A stretch of 42,995 nucleotides of DNA from Oscillospiraceae bacterium. GTDB taxonomy: Bacteria > Bacillota > Clostridia > Oscillospirales > Ruminococcaceae. The notes beneath the pieces were generated by a model. That model saw only the letters and a program-made list of their open reading frames with translations, had not been told where the DNA came from and made no database searches. The stretch spans positions 1-42,995 of the forward strand of contig JAFTTH010000031.1 of the NCBI GenBank assembly GCA_017466885.1, in the 5' to 3' direction. Positions 27,415 to 38,037 of this stretch are shown piece by piece. The position numbers and the translations under genes are program-made. How positions within the stretch are numbered: the stretch's first letter is position 1; each line of letters begins with the position of its first letter.

Positions 27415-28152
27415 TTATTGAGGTGTTTCGGTTGAGTCTTTTTTGGATTTTCCGGGAAGCTTAACGGTAATCTTCCGCTCATTTCCGTGGATCAGCCGCT
27501 TGATATTCTCGTGGTGCATTGCAACCGTCACTGCGGCCAGAATCAGAGAGAAAACGGTATCCCAAACCTGGTCGGAAAAGGGGGAGGTATTGGCAACTGT
27601 GTGGAGAACGAAGGTGGAGATAGGGGTGGAAATAGCGGCGAAGATTGAGCCGAGGGAAACGTATTTTGTAATCAGCAGAATAATGAGGAAGATGGAAAGA
27701 CCGATCACCATTACCCGCCAGTCGATCACTGCAAGAATGCCGGCATAGGTAGAGATCCCCTTGCCGCCCTTGAAGTGGTAGTAGATGGGGAACAGGTGGC
27801 CCGCCATAACGAAAATACCGGCGGTGTAAGCACCCAGCTGGGGGTTGGCGTAGCCGCCCAGATAGGTAAAGAGCAGTCCGCCCAGGATCACGGCGATGAC
27901 GCCCTTGGCAATATCGCAGATGAAGGTGATAATGCCGGGGATGAGGCCCACCGTCCGCAAAACGTTGGTCATTCCGGCGTTTCCGCTGCCAAAATCCCGG
28001 ATATCCTTATGAATACAGATCCGGGTGATGATAATGGCAGGGTTGATGCTTCCCAGTAGGTAGGCGATCACCGCAGTGAGAATGGCGGCTGCCGCCGCAG
28101 GCAGAAGGGACATTCCTTCCGGCATAGGGATGATATTCAACAGAGAAAGCAT
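27415..28152 (-). CDS. plsY: Glycerol-3-phosphate acyltransferase PlsY
   Basis: Encodes 245 residues. PlsY is an integral membrane enzyme that acylates glycerol 3-phosphate with acyl-phosphate, the first step of phospholipid synthesis. Motifs seen are AYLLGSINPAIIITR, DFGSGNAGMTNVLRTVG, DIAKGVIAV, HLFPIYYHFKGGKGIST and the late MHHENIKRLIHGNE. There are several hydrophobic helices. The N-terminus is about 20 residues longer than usual and the C-terminus carries a short charged tail. AAAGGAG precedes the ATG. It forms a functional pair with the adjacent gpsA. Confidence 0.95.
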   Translation of the reverse strand: MLSLLNIIPMPEGMSLLPAAAAAILTAVIAYLLGSINPAIIITRICIHKDIRDFGSGNAGMTNVLRTVGLIPGIITFICDIAKGVIAVILGGLLFTYLGGYANPQLGAYTAGIFVMAGHLFPIYYHFKGGKGISTYAGILAVIDWRVMVIGLSIFLIILLITKYVSLGSIFAAISTPISTFVLHTVANTSPFSDQVWDTVFSLILAAVTVAMHHENIKRLIHGNERKITVKLPGKSKKDSTETPQ

Positions 28153-28181
28153 AATATGACTCCTTTCGGAGGAACAGGATA

Positions 28182-29510
28182 TTATTTTTTGTTTTCTCCC
28201 CGTTCCCGGATAATCATCCGGACGGGAGTGCCCTCAAGGCCGAAGGTTTCCCGAATCTGGTTTTCCAGATACCGCTGATAGGAGAAGTGGAAAAGCTCGG
28301 CATTATTGCAGAAGCACACGAATGTTGGGGGGCGGGTGGAGGCCTGGGTCATATAGTAGATCCGAAGCCGCTTGCCCTTGTCTGTCGGGGGCTGGACCCG
28401 GGCGGTGGCACTGGCCAAAACATCATTCAGCCGGCCGGTGGGGATTCGCGTAGCATTTTGATCGTTAACGTACCGGATCAGCTCAAAGAGCCGGTCAATC
28501 CGTTGTCCGGTCTTGGCGGAGATGAAAACAAAGGGGGCGTAGGGCATAAAGGAGAAATCGGTCTCCAGCTTTTTGCGGTATTCCTGCATAGTCTTGCCGT
28601 CTTTTTCGTAGGCATCCCACTTATTGATGGCAATCACACAGCCCTTGCCCTTTTCGTGCGCGTAGCCGGCCACCTTGCTATCCTGCTCGGTAAAGCCCTC
28701 CAGCGCATCAATGACGATGACACAGACATCTGCCCGGTCTACCGCCATATACGCCCGGAGGACGCTGTATTTCTCAATGGATTCGGTCACCTTTGCCTTC
28801 CGGCGGATGCCGGCAGTATCAATAAAGAGGAATTTGCCGTCCGGGGTATTGATCTCGGTATCCACCGCATCCCGGGTGGTGCCGGCGATGGGAGAAACGA
28901 TGACCCGCTCCTCTCCGGCAATTTTATTGATGAGGGAGGATTTCCCCACATTCGGCTTACCGATGACAGCCACCTTGATGGCATCCGTTTCCTCGTCCTG
29001 GTCGGAGAACTCACCCAGAGCGTCAAAAACCGCATCCAGCAGGTCGCCGGTGCCGTGTCCGTGAGCGGCGGAAACGGCAATGGGATCCCCCATCCCGAGA
29101 TTATAAAACTCATAAAACTCGGGGGGCGGATCGCCGATCCGGTCGCATTTATTGACGCAGAGCACCACCGGCTTTCCGCTCTTGAGGAGCATTGCGCCTA
29201 CTTCCATATCGGTGGCGGTCAGGCCGGTAGTCATATCAGTGATGAAAATAACAGTATCCGCCTTTTCGATGGCAAGCTCAGCCTGCCGACGCATCTGACG
29301 GAGGATCACGTCTCCCGCGGAGGGTTCAATTCCTCCGGTATCCACGATCATAAAGGTGCGGGAACGCCACTCGCAGGGGGCGTAGATCCGGTCACGGGTC
29401 ACACCGGGGGTATCCTCCACGATGGAAAGGCGCTGGCCGCAGAGCTTATTAAAGAGGGTCGACTTGCCGACGTTGGGTCGGCCGACGATCGCTACAACAG
29501 GGTAAGCCAT
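28182..29510 (-). CDS. der: Ribosome biogenesis GTPase Der (EngA)
   Basis: Encodes 442 residues with two GTPase domains in tandem: GRPNVGKST with DTPGVTRD and VNKCD, then GKPNVGKSS with GTTRDAVD, DTAGIRRK and INKWD. The C-terminal KH-like domain (from about residue 350) contains NDVLASATARVQPP and FVCFCNNAELFHFSYQRYLEN. Der is essential for 50S subunit assembly. AAAGGA precedes the ATG. It sits between the DUF512 gene and plsY, a Clostridia-typical order. Confidence 0.97.
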   Translation of the reverse strand: MAYPVVAIVGRPNVGKSTLFNKLCGQRLSIVEDTPGVTRDRIYAPCEWRSRTFMIVDTGGIEPSAGDVILRQMRRQAELAIEKADTVIFITDMTTGLTATDMEVGAMLLKSGKPVVLCVNKCDRIGDPPPEFYEFYNLGMGDPIAVSAAHGHGTGDLLDAVFDALGEFSDQDEETDAIKVAVIGKPNVGKSSLINKIAGEERVIVSPIAGTTRDAVDTEINTPDGKFLFIDTAGIRRKAKVTESIEKYSVLRAYMAVDRADVCVIVIDALEGFTEQDSKVAGYAHEKGKGCVIAINKWDAYEKDGKTMQEYRKKLETDFSFMPYAPFVFISAKTGQRIDRLFELIRYVNDQNATRIPTGRLNDVLASATARVQPPTDKGKRLRIYYMTQASTRPPTFVCFCNNAELFHFSYQRYLENQIRETFGLEGTPVRMIIRERGENKK

Positions 29511-29531
29511 AGCTTTTTCCTTTCAGTCCAT

Positions 29532-30845
29532 TCAAAGGTTTTTTGCGGCGGTGCACAGGGTATCAATCAATCCGGCACCCTCCGCCGGGGAGATGTAAAG
29601 GGGCACGCCCAGGGTCTGCTCCAGTTGGGCAGGGGTGGTATCGTCCAGAAAGCGATCCCCCTCCTTGCGCAGGCAAACGTCAGGGATGAGAAGGGCCTGT
29701 CCCAAAGGGAGATCCTTTAGGGCGGCGGTGAAATCCTGCGCAGTCAGCAGTCCGGCCACGGTAATGGTTTCCCCAAAGAAACGGTTGGGAACAGCCACCA
29801 CCTGACACTCTAAATTATGCCATTTTTTTCGTAAAAGGTCAACTGCATTTTTCAGAATGGGCGCAGCGTCCATCCCGGTGGCAATGGTGGCCTTCAGCGG
29901 GCAGGAGGGCAATTCCGCTTCCTCTAAAGCCTCCTCCAGCTCCTGCCGGAAAAGTGCAATCATCCCAACGCCGTTTTCCAGCTGGGAAAAATCTTCGTAA
30001 AAATCGGGGTCGGGAAGCTCCCGGCCCGCCTTGATATAAAACTCGTCCGCCGGGTAGCAAAGGCGGCTTCCAAGCTGCTCTGCAAACCGGTCGCCCAGCT
30101 CCTCCATAATAGAAAGAACGGCTTCCGCCTCCTCCTTGCCGTAAGGCCGGAGGGGGTAAAGCCCCTCCCGGAAGCGGGTCAGTCCCACCGGCACCGCCGC
30201 AATGCTTTGCACGGCGGGGGAAAGCTCGGCAAGCTCAGTCAGACTGCGGCGCAGCTCCTCTCCGTCATTGATGCCGGGACAAAGAACAAGCTGGCAGTTG
30301 ATAGAGATTCCCGCATCCGCCAGACGGCGGAGAAACCGCAGAGAGTCTCCCGCAAAGCGGTTATTCATCATTTTGCACCGGAGCTCGGGGTTGGTGGTGT
30401 GGACCGAAACGTTAATAGGGCTGATATGGAGCTTGATGATCCGGTCAATATCCTCATCGGTGAGGTTGGTCAGGGTGATATAGTTACCGAAAAAGAAGGA
30501 GAGACGGGAATCGTCATCCTTAAAATAAAGGCTCTCCCGCATTCCGGGGGGCATCTGGTCAATAAAGCAGAAGATGCACTGATTCCGGCAACGGTGCTGC
30601 TTGTCCATCAGGTAGGTATCAAACTCCATCCCCGGATCGTCATACTCTCCCTTGCGAAGCCGGAAGGTGCGGCGCTTGCCGCCATCCACGCATTCGACCG
30701 CAAGACGCTCTTCACAGATATAAAACCGATAGTCCAAAACATCGGTGATGGGGTTGCCGTTGACGGATAAAAGCTCCATTCCGCCCCGGATTCCTGCCTT
30801 CCAGGCGGGAGACCCTGCTTCCACCGATCGGATCAAAACACTCAT
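29532..30845 (-). CDS. DUF512 protein: PDZ-like domain plus radical SAM-type cysteine motif
   Basis: Encodes 437 residues. A PDZ-like domain (about 1-75, with GSPAWKAGI and SVNG) is followed by a radical SAM-like core with C86, C90 and C93 (RCRNQCIFCFIDQMP), spaced CxxxCxxC, and then the DUF512 region. The protein is widespread in Clostridia next to der. Its reaction is unknown, and a [4Fe-4S]/SAM mechanism is inferred from the cysteine pattern. The ATG at 30845 gives the usual family start. A TTG at 30881 has a better Shine-Dalgarno site (AAAGGA, 6-base spacing) and would add 12 residues. Confidence 0.88.
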   Translation of the reverse strand: MSVLIRSVEAGSPAWKAGIRGGMELLSVNGNPITDVLDYRFYICEERLAVECVDGGKRRTFRLRKGEYDDPGMEFDTYLMDKQHRCRNQCIFCFIDQMPPGMRESLYFKDDDSRLSFFFGNYITLTNLTDEDIDRIIKLHISPINVSVHTTNPELRCKMMNNRFAGDSLRFLRRLADAGISINCQLVLCPGINDGEELRRSLTELAELSPAVQSIAAVPVGLTRFREGLYPLRPYGKEEAEAVLSIMEELGDRFAEQLGSRLCYPADEFYIKAGRELPDPDFYEDFSQLENGVGMIALFRQELEEALEEAELPSCPLKATIATGMDAAPILKNAVDLLRKKWHNLECQVVAVPNRFFGETITVAGLLTAQDFTAALKDLPLGQALLIPDVCLRKEGDRFLDDTTPAQLEQTLGVPLYISPAEGAGLIDTLCTAAKNL

Positions 30846-30919
30846 ATTCTCGGCTGTGACTCGCCGCAACGGTGCGACCAAGCCTTATCCTTTCAAAAGA
30901 TCCCGCTTGCCCTACAACA

Positions 30920-30981
30920 AAAATTCTCCGAGCGCCCTCCCGAAAGCGCTATGCTTCCAGACAAAGACCCCGGAGAATTTT
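30920..30981. terminator. Terminator between rpmF and the DUF512-der operon
   Basis: An 11-bp perfect outer stem (30920-30930 with 30971-30981) with an inner AGCGC/GCGCT stem. A T-rich tract follows on the minus strand. It likely ends yceD-rpmF transcription. I see no convincing promoter between it and the DUF512 gene. Confidence 0.75.
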
Positions 30982-31053
30982 ATATCGCTGCAAGATGTGC
31001 TAAGCGGTGGTGACCCGGAAAAACCGGAAAAGGGGGAAGGGTCAAAAAGGAAC

Positions 31054-31236
31054 TTACGCCTCCTTTTTGACGACCTCCTTGCCTTTATAGAAACCACAGT
31101 TTCCGCAGACGCGGTGCGGCATTTTCAGCTCTCCGCACTGGCTGCATTTGGACAGACAGGGAGCCTTCAGCTTCCAGACGTTGGAGCGTCTCTTGTCTCT
31201 GCGGGCAGCAGAGCTCTTTCTCTTCGGAACCGCCAT
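31054..31236 (-). CDS. rpmF: 50S ribosomal protein L32
   Basis: Encodes 60 residues. The start MAVPKRKSSAARRDKRRS is the L32 signature. Four zinc-ligand cysteines are present as CSQC and CGNC (C+ form). The ATG at 31236 has TAAGGAGGTG at ideal spacing. It is preceded by yceD, the classic partner gene, with a 68-base gap. Because L32 is the zinc-binding type, a zinc-free paralogue under Zur control may exist elsewhere. Confidence 0.97.
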   Translation of the reverse strand: MAVPKRKSSAARRDKRRSNVWKLKAPCLSKCSQCGELKMPHRVCGNCGFYKGKEVVKKEA

Positions 31237-31304
31237 TTTCAGCACCTCCTTAAAATAATTGTAAAGATAGATCTGCAAAGCAGATAGGTTGGCTGGTTGG
31301 GAGC

Positions 31305-31811
31305 TTATTCGGAATCCTCGTCCAGCAGGGCGAGAAGTCCGCTGAGTGCGTTTTCGGTGGGACGGTTGCCGCAATCGCAGGTGGACTCATTCAGATCCGT
31401 TCCGCAGGTGGGGCAAAGGCCCTTGCAGGATTTCTTGCAGAGGAGCTTGGTAGGAAGCTCCAGGAGAATATCCGAGAGGATCAGCTCATCCAGCTCCAGC
31501 TTCATCTCGGGGAGAAGGACGAAGGTTTCATCATCCTCGCCGGCGAGCTCTGAAACAAGAGTATGAAGGGCGGTGAAGGAGTACTCCCGCTCCACCTGCC
31601 GCAGACACCGGTCACAAGGGAAGGAAAGAAGATACCGGACCTCCGCCTCCAGAGTAACTACCCCGGCGCGGTTCCGGATCCCGCCTTTGATCTGCACCGG
31701 GGAAACGAAAGGGGTATTTCCCCAGAGCGGATAATCGGTCAGATCCATTTTGTGATCCAGAGCTACTGCTTCTGATTCAATCTCGAAAACCTGCTTTAAA
31801 TCGATAACCAT
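31305..31811 (-). CDS. yceD: YceD / DUF177 family protein
   Basis: Encodes 168 residues. YceD proteins accompany rpmF in most bacteria and are linked to 23S rRNA stability and large-subunit assembly. The cysteine motifs CDRCL (about residues 66-70) and CKKSCKGLCPTCGTDLN near the C-terminus are typical of the family and suggest a metal site. AAAGGAG precedes the ATG at 31811. The gene has its own promoter, divergent from serC. Confidence 0.93.
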   Translation of the reverse strand: MVIDLKQVFEIESEAVALDHKMDLTDYPLWGNTPFVSPVQIKGGIRNRAGVVTLEAEVRYLLSFPCDRCLRQVEREYSFTALHTLVSELAGEDDETFVLLPEMKLELDELILSDILLELPTKLLCKKSCKGLCPTCGTDLNESTCDCGNRPTENALSGLLALLDEDSE

Positions 31812-31839
31812 ACTCGACTCCTTTTGAGCGTACTAATTC

Positions 31840-31868
31840 ATTATACAGGAGGAATTGAAAAAAGTCAA
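31840..31868 (-). promoter_or_regulatory. Sigma-A promoter of yceD-rpmF
   Basis: Read on the minus strand: TTGACT (31863-31868), a 17-base spacer and a perfect TATAAT (31840-31845). Confidence 0.85.
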
Positions 31869-31977
31869 TAAAAATATTTCCGAAAAAGTGCCAATGGGCA
31901 AAATATTTTTTTTCGGGGCCTGGAAGGGGGCAAATCCCGTCTTTTTGTCGATTTCGTTGCAAATTCGCAATTATTTA

Positions 31978-32007
31978 TTGACACAGCAATGCGGTAAAGT
32001 GTATACT
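31978..32007 (+). promoter_or_regulatory. Sigma-A promoter of serC-serA
   Basis: A perfect TTGACA (31978-31983), an 18-base spacer and TATACT (32002-32007). The leader to the serC start is about 65 bases. No T-box or other riboswitch-like fold was recognised. Confidence 0.82.
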
Positions 32008-32076
32008 ATATTCATCTATAAAATCAAGGGCGGGACGCTCTGCGGCCTGCAAAACCAGCGGATAGGAGTTTTTAGA

Positions 32077-33165
32077 ATGAGCAGAGTTTATAATTTCTCG
32101 GCAGGACCTTCCATGCTTCCGGAGTGGGTACTTCGTACCGCAGCATCAGAGATGCTGGAATATGGCACCAGCGGCCAGTCTGTTATGGAAATGTCCCATC
32201 GCTCCAAGGAGTATGAGGCCATCATCAATGGTTGCGAGGAGCTGATGCGGAAGGTTCTTTCCATTCCTGATAACTATAAGGTCCTCTTCCTTCAGGGCGG
32301 TGCATCTTCCCAGTTTGCAATGATCCCCCTCAACCTGCTGAATAAGTCCGGCAAGGCGGATTTCGTCATCACCGGTCAGTGGGCCAAGAAGGCTTACGCT
32401 GAGGCCTCCCGTTACGGTGAGTGCAAGGCGGTCGCCTCCTCTGCGGATAAAACCTTCTCTTACATTCCTCAACTCGATCCCGCTACCTTCACCCCCGATG
32501 CGGATTACTTCCACATCTGCCTGAACAATACCATTTACGGTACCCATTTTGATACCCTGCCTGATACCGGAAATGTTCCTCTGGTTGCGGATATGTCCTC
32601 CTGCATCCTTTCGGAGAAGATTGATGTTTCCAAGTTTGGTCTGATTTATGCCGGTGCCCAGAAGAATATGGGACCTGCCGGTCTGACCGTTGTCATCGTC
32701 CGGGAGGACCTCGTTGGCAACGCCAAGGATTTCACCCCCACAATGTTTAACTATCAGACTCACGCGGATAACGGCTCGATGTTCAATACCCCTCCCACCT
32801 ACTCTATTTATATCTGCAAGCTGGTGCTTGAGTGGATCGAAAAGGAGATCGGCGGTCTGGAGAATATGAACGCCATCAATAAGGAAAAAGCCGCTCTTGT
32901 TTATAACTTCCTGGATGAGAGCAAGCTCTTCAAGGCGACCGTTTCCGGCAAGGACCGTTCCCTGATGAATATCCCCTTCATCACCGGAAATGAGGATCTG
33001 GATAAGGCCTTTGTTGCCGAGTCCAAGGCCGCGGGCTTTGTCAACCTCAAGGGTCACAGAAGCGTCGGCGGTATGCGTGCATCTATTTATAATGCAATGC
33101 CCAAGGAAGGCGTCGAGAAGCTGGTTGCCTTTATGAAGGACTTCGAAACCAAATATTCCAAATAA
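32077..33165 (+). CDS. serC: Phosphoserine aminotransferase
   Basis: Encodes 362 residues. It is a PLP enzyme converting 3-phosphohydroxypyruvate to phosphoserine. Seen are the family start RVYNFSAGPSMLPEWVL, the substrate loop HRSKEY, the Asp of VADMSS, the PLP lysine K196 in YAGAQKNMGPAGLT, and the C-terminal KGHRSVGGMRASIYNA. GGAG lies upstream of the ATG at 32077. It is co-transcribed with serA 15 bases downstream, giving two of the three steps of serine synthesis. Confidence 0.97.
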   Translation: MSRVYNFSAGPSMLPEWVLRTAASEMLEYGTSGQSVMEMSHRSKEYEAIINGCEELMRKVLSIPDNYKVLFLQGGASSQFAMIPLNLLNKSGKADFVITGQWAKKAYAEASRYGECKAVASSADKTFSYIPQLDPATFTPDADYFHICLNNTIYGTHFDTLPDTGNVPLVADMSSCILSEKIDVSKFGLIYAGAQKNMGPAGLTVVIVREDLVGNAKDFTPTMFNYQTHADNGSMFNTPPTYSIYICKLVLEWIEKEIGGLENMNAINKEKAALVYNFLDESKLFKATVSGKDRSLMNIPFITGNEDLDKAFVAESKAAGFVNLKGHRSVGGMRASIYNAMPKEGVEKLVAFMKDFETKYSK

Positions 33166-33180
33166 TCGGGAGGAATCACC

Positions 33181-34347
33181 ATGTATCAGATTAAGCTCCT
33201 CAATAAAATTTCCCCTGCCGGCCTTGACCAGCTGGATAAGGGCAAGTATAAGTGCTCTTCCGAGATCGAGAATCCGGATGCCATTATGGTCCGCTCCGCT
33301 TCGATGCACGAAATGGAGATGCCTGAAAGCCTGAAGGCGATTGCCCGCGCCGGTGCCGGCACCAACAATATTCCGGTGGATCAGTGTGCAGAGAAGGGTA
33401 TCGTCGTGTTCAATACCCCCGGTGCCAACGCCAACGCCGTCAAGGAGCTGGTAATTGCCGGTCTGTTCCTGGCTTCCCGGAAGATCGTCCCCGCAATTGA
33501 GTGGGCGGCGACCCTCAAGGGCCAGGGTGCAGAGGTCGGTAAGCTGGTTGAGAAGGGAAAGGGCCAGTTCGCCGGCCCCGAGATCACCGGCAAGAAGCTG
33601 GGTGTCATCGGTCTGGGTGCCATCGGTATTCTGGTGGCCAATACTGCGCATAACCTGGGCATGGATGTTTACGGTTACGATCCTTACATCTCGGTTGACG
33701 CCGCCTGGGGACTTTCCCGCGCTGTCAAGCATGCTGCCGCGCTGAAGGATATCTTCACCGAGTGCGATTATATCACCATCCACGTTCCTCTGACCCCCGA
33801 GACCAAAGGAATGGTCAGCAGTGAGTCCATCGCAATGATGAAGAAGGGTGTCCGGATTCTCAACTTTGCCCGGGCGGACCTGGTTTCCTCTGCTGATATG
33901 ATCGAGGCTCTGGCCAACGGCTCCGTCGGCAGCTATGTGACCGACTTCCCCACCGATGAGCTTTTGGGCGTTGAGGGCGTTGTGGCCATCCCCCACCTGG
34001 GTGCTTCCACCCCCGAGTCGGAGGATAACTGCGCCAAAATGGCGGCGCTGGAGATCGTTGACTTCCTTGAGAACGGCAATATCAAGAACTCGGTCAACTA
34101 TCCCACCGTTGTAATGCCCCGCACCGAGCACGCCCGGATCTGCGTTGCCCATAAGAACGTTCCGGCAACCATCACTCAGATCACCAATAAGATCTCCGAG
34201 CTGGGGATCAATATTGAGGCGATCGTCAATAAATCCAAGAAGGATTATGCTTACACAATGCTGGATATCAACGATAAGATCACTGACCAGCTGGTGGAAA
34301 GCGTTTCGGCGCTGGATGGCATCATCCGGGTCTTTGTCTTCGATTGA
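33181..34347 (+). CDS. serA: D-3-phosphoglycerate dehydrogenase
   Basis: Encodes 388 residues of the short SerA type. It oxidises 3-phosphoglycerate, the first step of serine synthesis. Seen are RAGAGTNNIP in the substrate domain, the NAD loop GVIGLGAIGI, YDPYIS, the catalytic Arg in NFARADLVS, the His in IPHLGASTPESE, and a C-terminal ACT domain (about 310-388) that probably gives serine feedback. The catalytic region is a little divergent (FARADL rather than ARGGL), as in other short clostridial forms. GGGAGG precedes the ATG. Confidence 0.95.
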   Translation: MYQIKLLNKISPAGLDQLDKGKYKCSSEIENPDAIMVRSASMHEMEMPESLKAIARAGAGTNNIPVDQCAEKGIVVFNTPGANANAVKELVIAGLFLASRKIVPAIEWAATLKGQGAEVGKLVEKGKGQFAGPEITGKKLGVIGLGAIGILVANTAHNLGMDVYGYDPYISVDAAWGLSRAVKHAAALKDIFTECDYITIHVPLTPETKGMVSSESIAMMKKGVRILNFARADLVSSADMIEALANGSVGSYVTDFPTDELLGVEGVVAIPHLGASTPESEDNCAKMAALEIVDFLENGNIKNSVNYPTVVMPRTEHARICVAHKNVPATITQITNKISELGINIEAIVNKSKKDYAYTMLDINDKITDQLVESVSALDGIIRVFVFD

Positions 34348-34361
34348 TCGGAATCACACAA

Positions 34362-34399
34362 AAAGGCGGACGGCAGAAGTTGCTGTCCGCCTTTCTTTT
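34362..34399 (+). terminator. Terminator of serC-serA
   Basis: A 14-bp stem (34362-34375 with 34381-34394, one G-T pair) and a 5-base loop, followed by CTTTT. Confidence 0.92.
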
Positions 34400-34497
34400 A
34401 AAATTGCAACTCCCCCAACAAAAAAGAGAGGAGGGAAGCTTTCTGCATTGTCTTTATCTGTTATAAGATAATCGCAGGATTTGTTTCGATTATTACG

Positions 34498-36507
34498 ATG
34501 ATTAGCAATTCAAAAAAAGGATTACCTCCATTGGACCGATTGGCAATGGGAGGAAAACCGTGGATTAAGTGTGGGGTTGTAAGTCTTTGTCTGCTTTTTC
34601 TGGCTCTTTGCTCCTTTCTTTTTCTTCTCGCAATCAAGGGCCCTGTCCCAAAAAGCAACAACCAAAACGATCAGTTTCTAACCATTTCTGCGGAGGATGC
34701 TTTGGGACGGATGACAACCCCTGCGGATGCGATGAAATCTGACCGTTACGTTGGCTTATTCTACTTTATATGGTTTGAAAACAGCCAAAAGAACGCATTG
34801 GACGTCACGAAACTTTTACGCACCAACCCGGAAGAGCTGTGGGATCCCCGTGATTCCACCGGAATTGCCCCGCCCGGAGCAATGTACTATTTCAATGAGC
34901 CTCTTTACGGCTATTATAGCTCTACCGACCGCTGGGTCATCCAGAAGCATATTGAGTTATTCACTATGGCGGGTCTTGATTTCATTGCAATTGATTTATC
35001 CAATGATGTGATTTACCCGCCTCAGTTTGTCACCCTCCTTTCCGTGTTGCAGGAGTATTACAACGCCGGATGGGATGTTCCAAAGGTATTGTGTTATACC
35101 AATCTGAACTCAGGCCATACAGTGCAAAGCCTTTATGATATGATCTACAAGGATGGGCGTTTTCGGGAACTTTGGTTTTACGGGCCTTACGATAAACCCC
35201 TTATTATCGCCAATTCTGAGGAAATCACATCAGAAGAGCTGAAGGATTTCTTTCATATCCGTCCTGCGCAATGGCCGGGCTTTGAGTATGAATTCAAGGT
35301 GGATGGATGGCCCTTCTGTGACCTGAACCGTCCCCAAAGAACCCACACCAATTTGATCGGTGTTTCCGTCGCACAGCATAATTCTTACATTTTTAGTTAT
35401 GGCTTAAAAACAGATCCCCTATATCCTATGCCGCGGGAAAACCACGGGCGGGGATTTTCTCTGGCATCGCCTGTGAACGGGAATGTGGAGGCCATTGAAG
35501 CAGGAGTCAACATTCAGGAGCAATGGGATTATGCCATTGAGCAGGATCCCGAGATTATTTTTGTGACCGGTTGGAATGAATGGGCGACCAACAAACGGCT
35601 TCCCAACAGTGACGATCAAACGGTAGCCTGGTTTGTGGATAGCTTTAACACCGAATATTCCCGTGATATTGAGATGACGGCGGCGCCGTCCTACCGCTTC
35701 GACGAGGAGAACGGCAACTACGTTCAGGAGGGCTACGGGGATAATTATTACTGTCAGCTGGTGGATAATATCCGTCGGTATAAAGGAATTCTGAACGGTG
35801 AGGCTGTGACGGAGAAGAGCGTTTCTGTTGATATGTCCGGCTATCATCCGGAAGACTGGCAGGGCACCTATACTTTTCTTAATATGTCTACCGATAGTAC
35901 GGCCCGGACGGATCAAAATTACAGAATGGATGCCCCAACAAATTTTATCCGTGAATTTCGGGTAACCAATGATGATGAAATGGTCTACGTGATGATCCGC
36001 ACAGATGATGACGCCATCGTTGGGAATGATGATCCATCCCTTCTGAATGTGATGATAGGAATAGAGCATTTGGAGGAAAGCGGTTTTGAAGGCTTTCAAT
36101 TTCTGATTAACCGATACCCTGCGGCAGAGGGAAAAACCTCAGTAGAGTATTCCGCAGAAGGATATCACTTCGAAAAGGTGGCGGATGCGGCCATCACCGT
36201 GGATGGGTGTTATGTGATGCTGGCAATCCCGCGCCGAGCCCTAAAGATAGAGGAGGATCAAAGCTTTACCCTTCGGGTAAAATGCGTGGACAGCGTGCAA
36301 GCGCCGGAGAATATGATGGATTACTATGTATCCGGTGAGGTTCTTCCCTTGGGACGATACTACTGCGTATACCAGGGTGGCGGACAGCCTTTGCCTTCGT
36401 GGATTCCTTCTGCGCTGGTGGCGATGATGGTCTGCGCATTGGGCGGAGCTATTGTGCTTGGGAGTGTGGCCATCGTCTTGATCCTTTGCAACAGAAAAAG
36501 ACGATGA
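34498..36507 (+). CDS. Membrane-anchored GH99/WbsX-like protein
   Basis: Encodes up to 669 residues. There is a transmembrane helix near the N-terminus (about 25-46), a large extracytoplasmic region and a second helix at the C-terminus (about 637-663) followed by NRKRR. The segment 80-400 resembles GH71/GH99 and WbsX-type TIM barrels: VGLFYFIWF, GLDFIAIDLSND and the motif TGWNEWA with E361. The rest (about 430-630) looks like beta-rich accessory domains. A polysaccharide-processing role is inferred only. ATG 34498 lacks a Shine-Dalgarno sequence; TTG 34531, with AAAAGGA nine bases upstream, is a serious alternative. It is more A+T-rich than its neighbours and stands alone between terminators. 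Confidence 0.7.
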   Translation: MISNSKKGLPPLDRLAMGGKPWIKCGVVSLCLLFLALCSFLFLLAIKGPVPKSNNQNDQFLTISAEDALGRMTTPADAMKSDRYVGLFYFIWFENSQKNALDVTKLLRTNPEELWDPRDSTGIAPPGAMYYFNEPLYGYYSSTDRWVIQKHIELFTMAGLDFIAIDLSNDVIYPPQFVTLLSVLQEYYNAGWDVPKVLCYTNLNSGHTVQSLYDMIYKDGRFRELWFYGPYDKPLIIANSEEITSEELKDFFHIRPAQWPGFEYEFKVDGWPFCDLNRPQRTHTNLIGVSVAQHNSYIFSYGLKTDPLYPMPRENHGRGFSLASPVNGNVEAIEAGVNIQEQWDYAIEQDPEIIFVTGWNEWATNKRLPNSDDQTVAWFVDSFNTEYSRDIEMTAAPSYRFDEENGNYVQEGYGDNYYCQLVDNIRRYKGILNGEAVTEKSVSVDMSGYHPEDWQGTYTFLNMSTDSTARTDQNYRMDAPTNFIREFRVTNDDEMVYVMIRTDDDAIVGNDDPSLLNVMIGIEHLEESGFEGFQFLINRYPAAEGKTSVEYSAEGYHFEKVADAAITVDGCYVMLAIPRRALKIEEDQSFTLRVKCVDSVQAPENMMDYYVSGEVLPLGRYYCVYQGGGQPLPSWIPSALVAMMVCALGGAIVLGSVAIVLILCNRKRR

Positions 36508-36547
36508 CCGAAGGAACAACATTTCTGTTGGAAGGAAAACCGTATAA

Positions 36548-38020
<1,473 letters not shown>

Positions 38021-38037
38021 AAAAGGGAATCAATAAT

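Noticed and set aside
31869..31977. Possible T-box or riboswitch before serC
   Set aside because: The stretch lies upstream of the serC promoter, and no conserved T-box sequence or terminator/antiterminator pair is visible.
32146..34152. A 668-codon open frame on the minus strand opposite serC-serA
   Set aside because: Antisense shadow across two clear genes.
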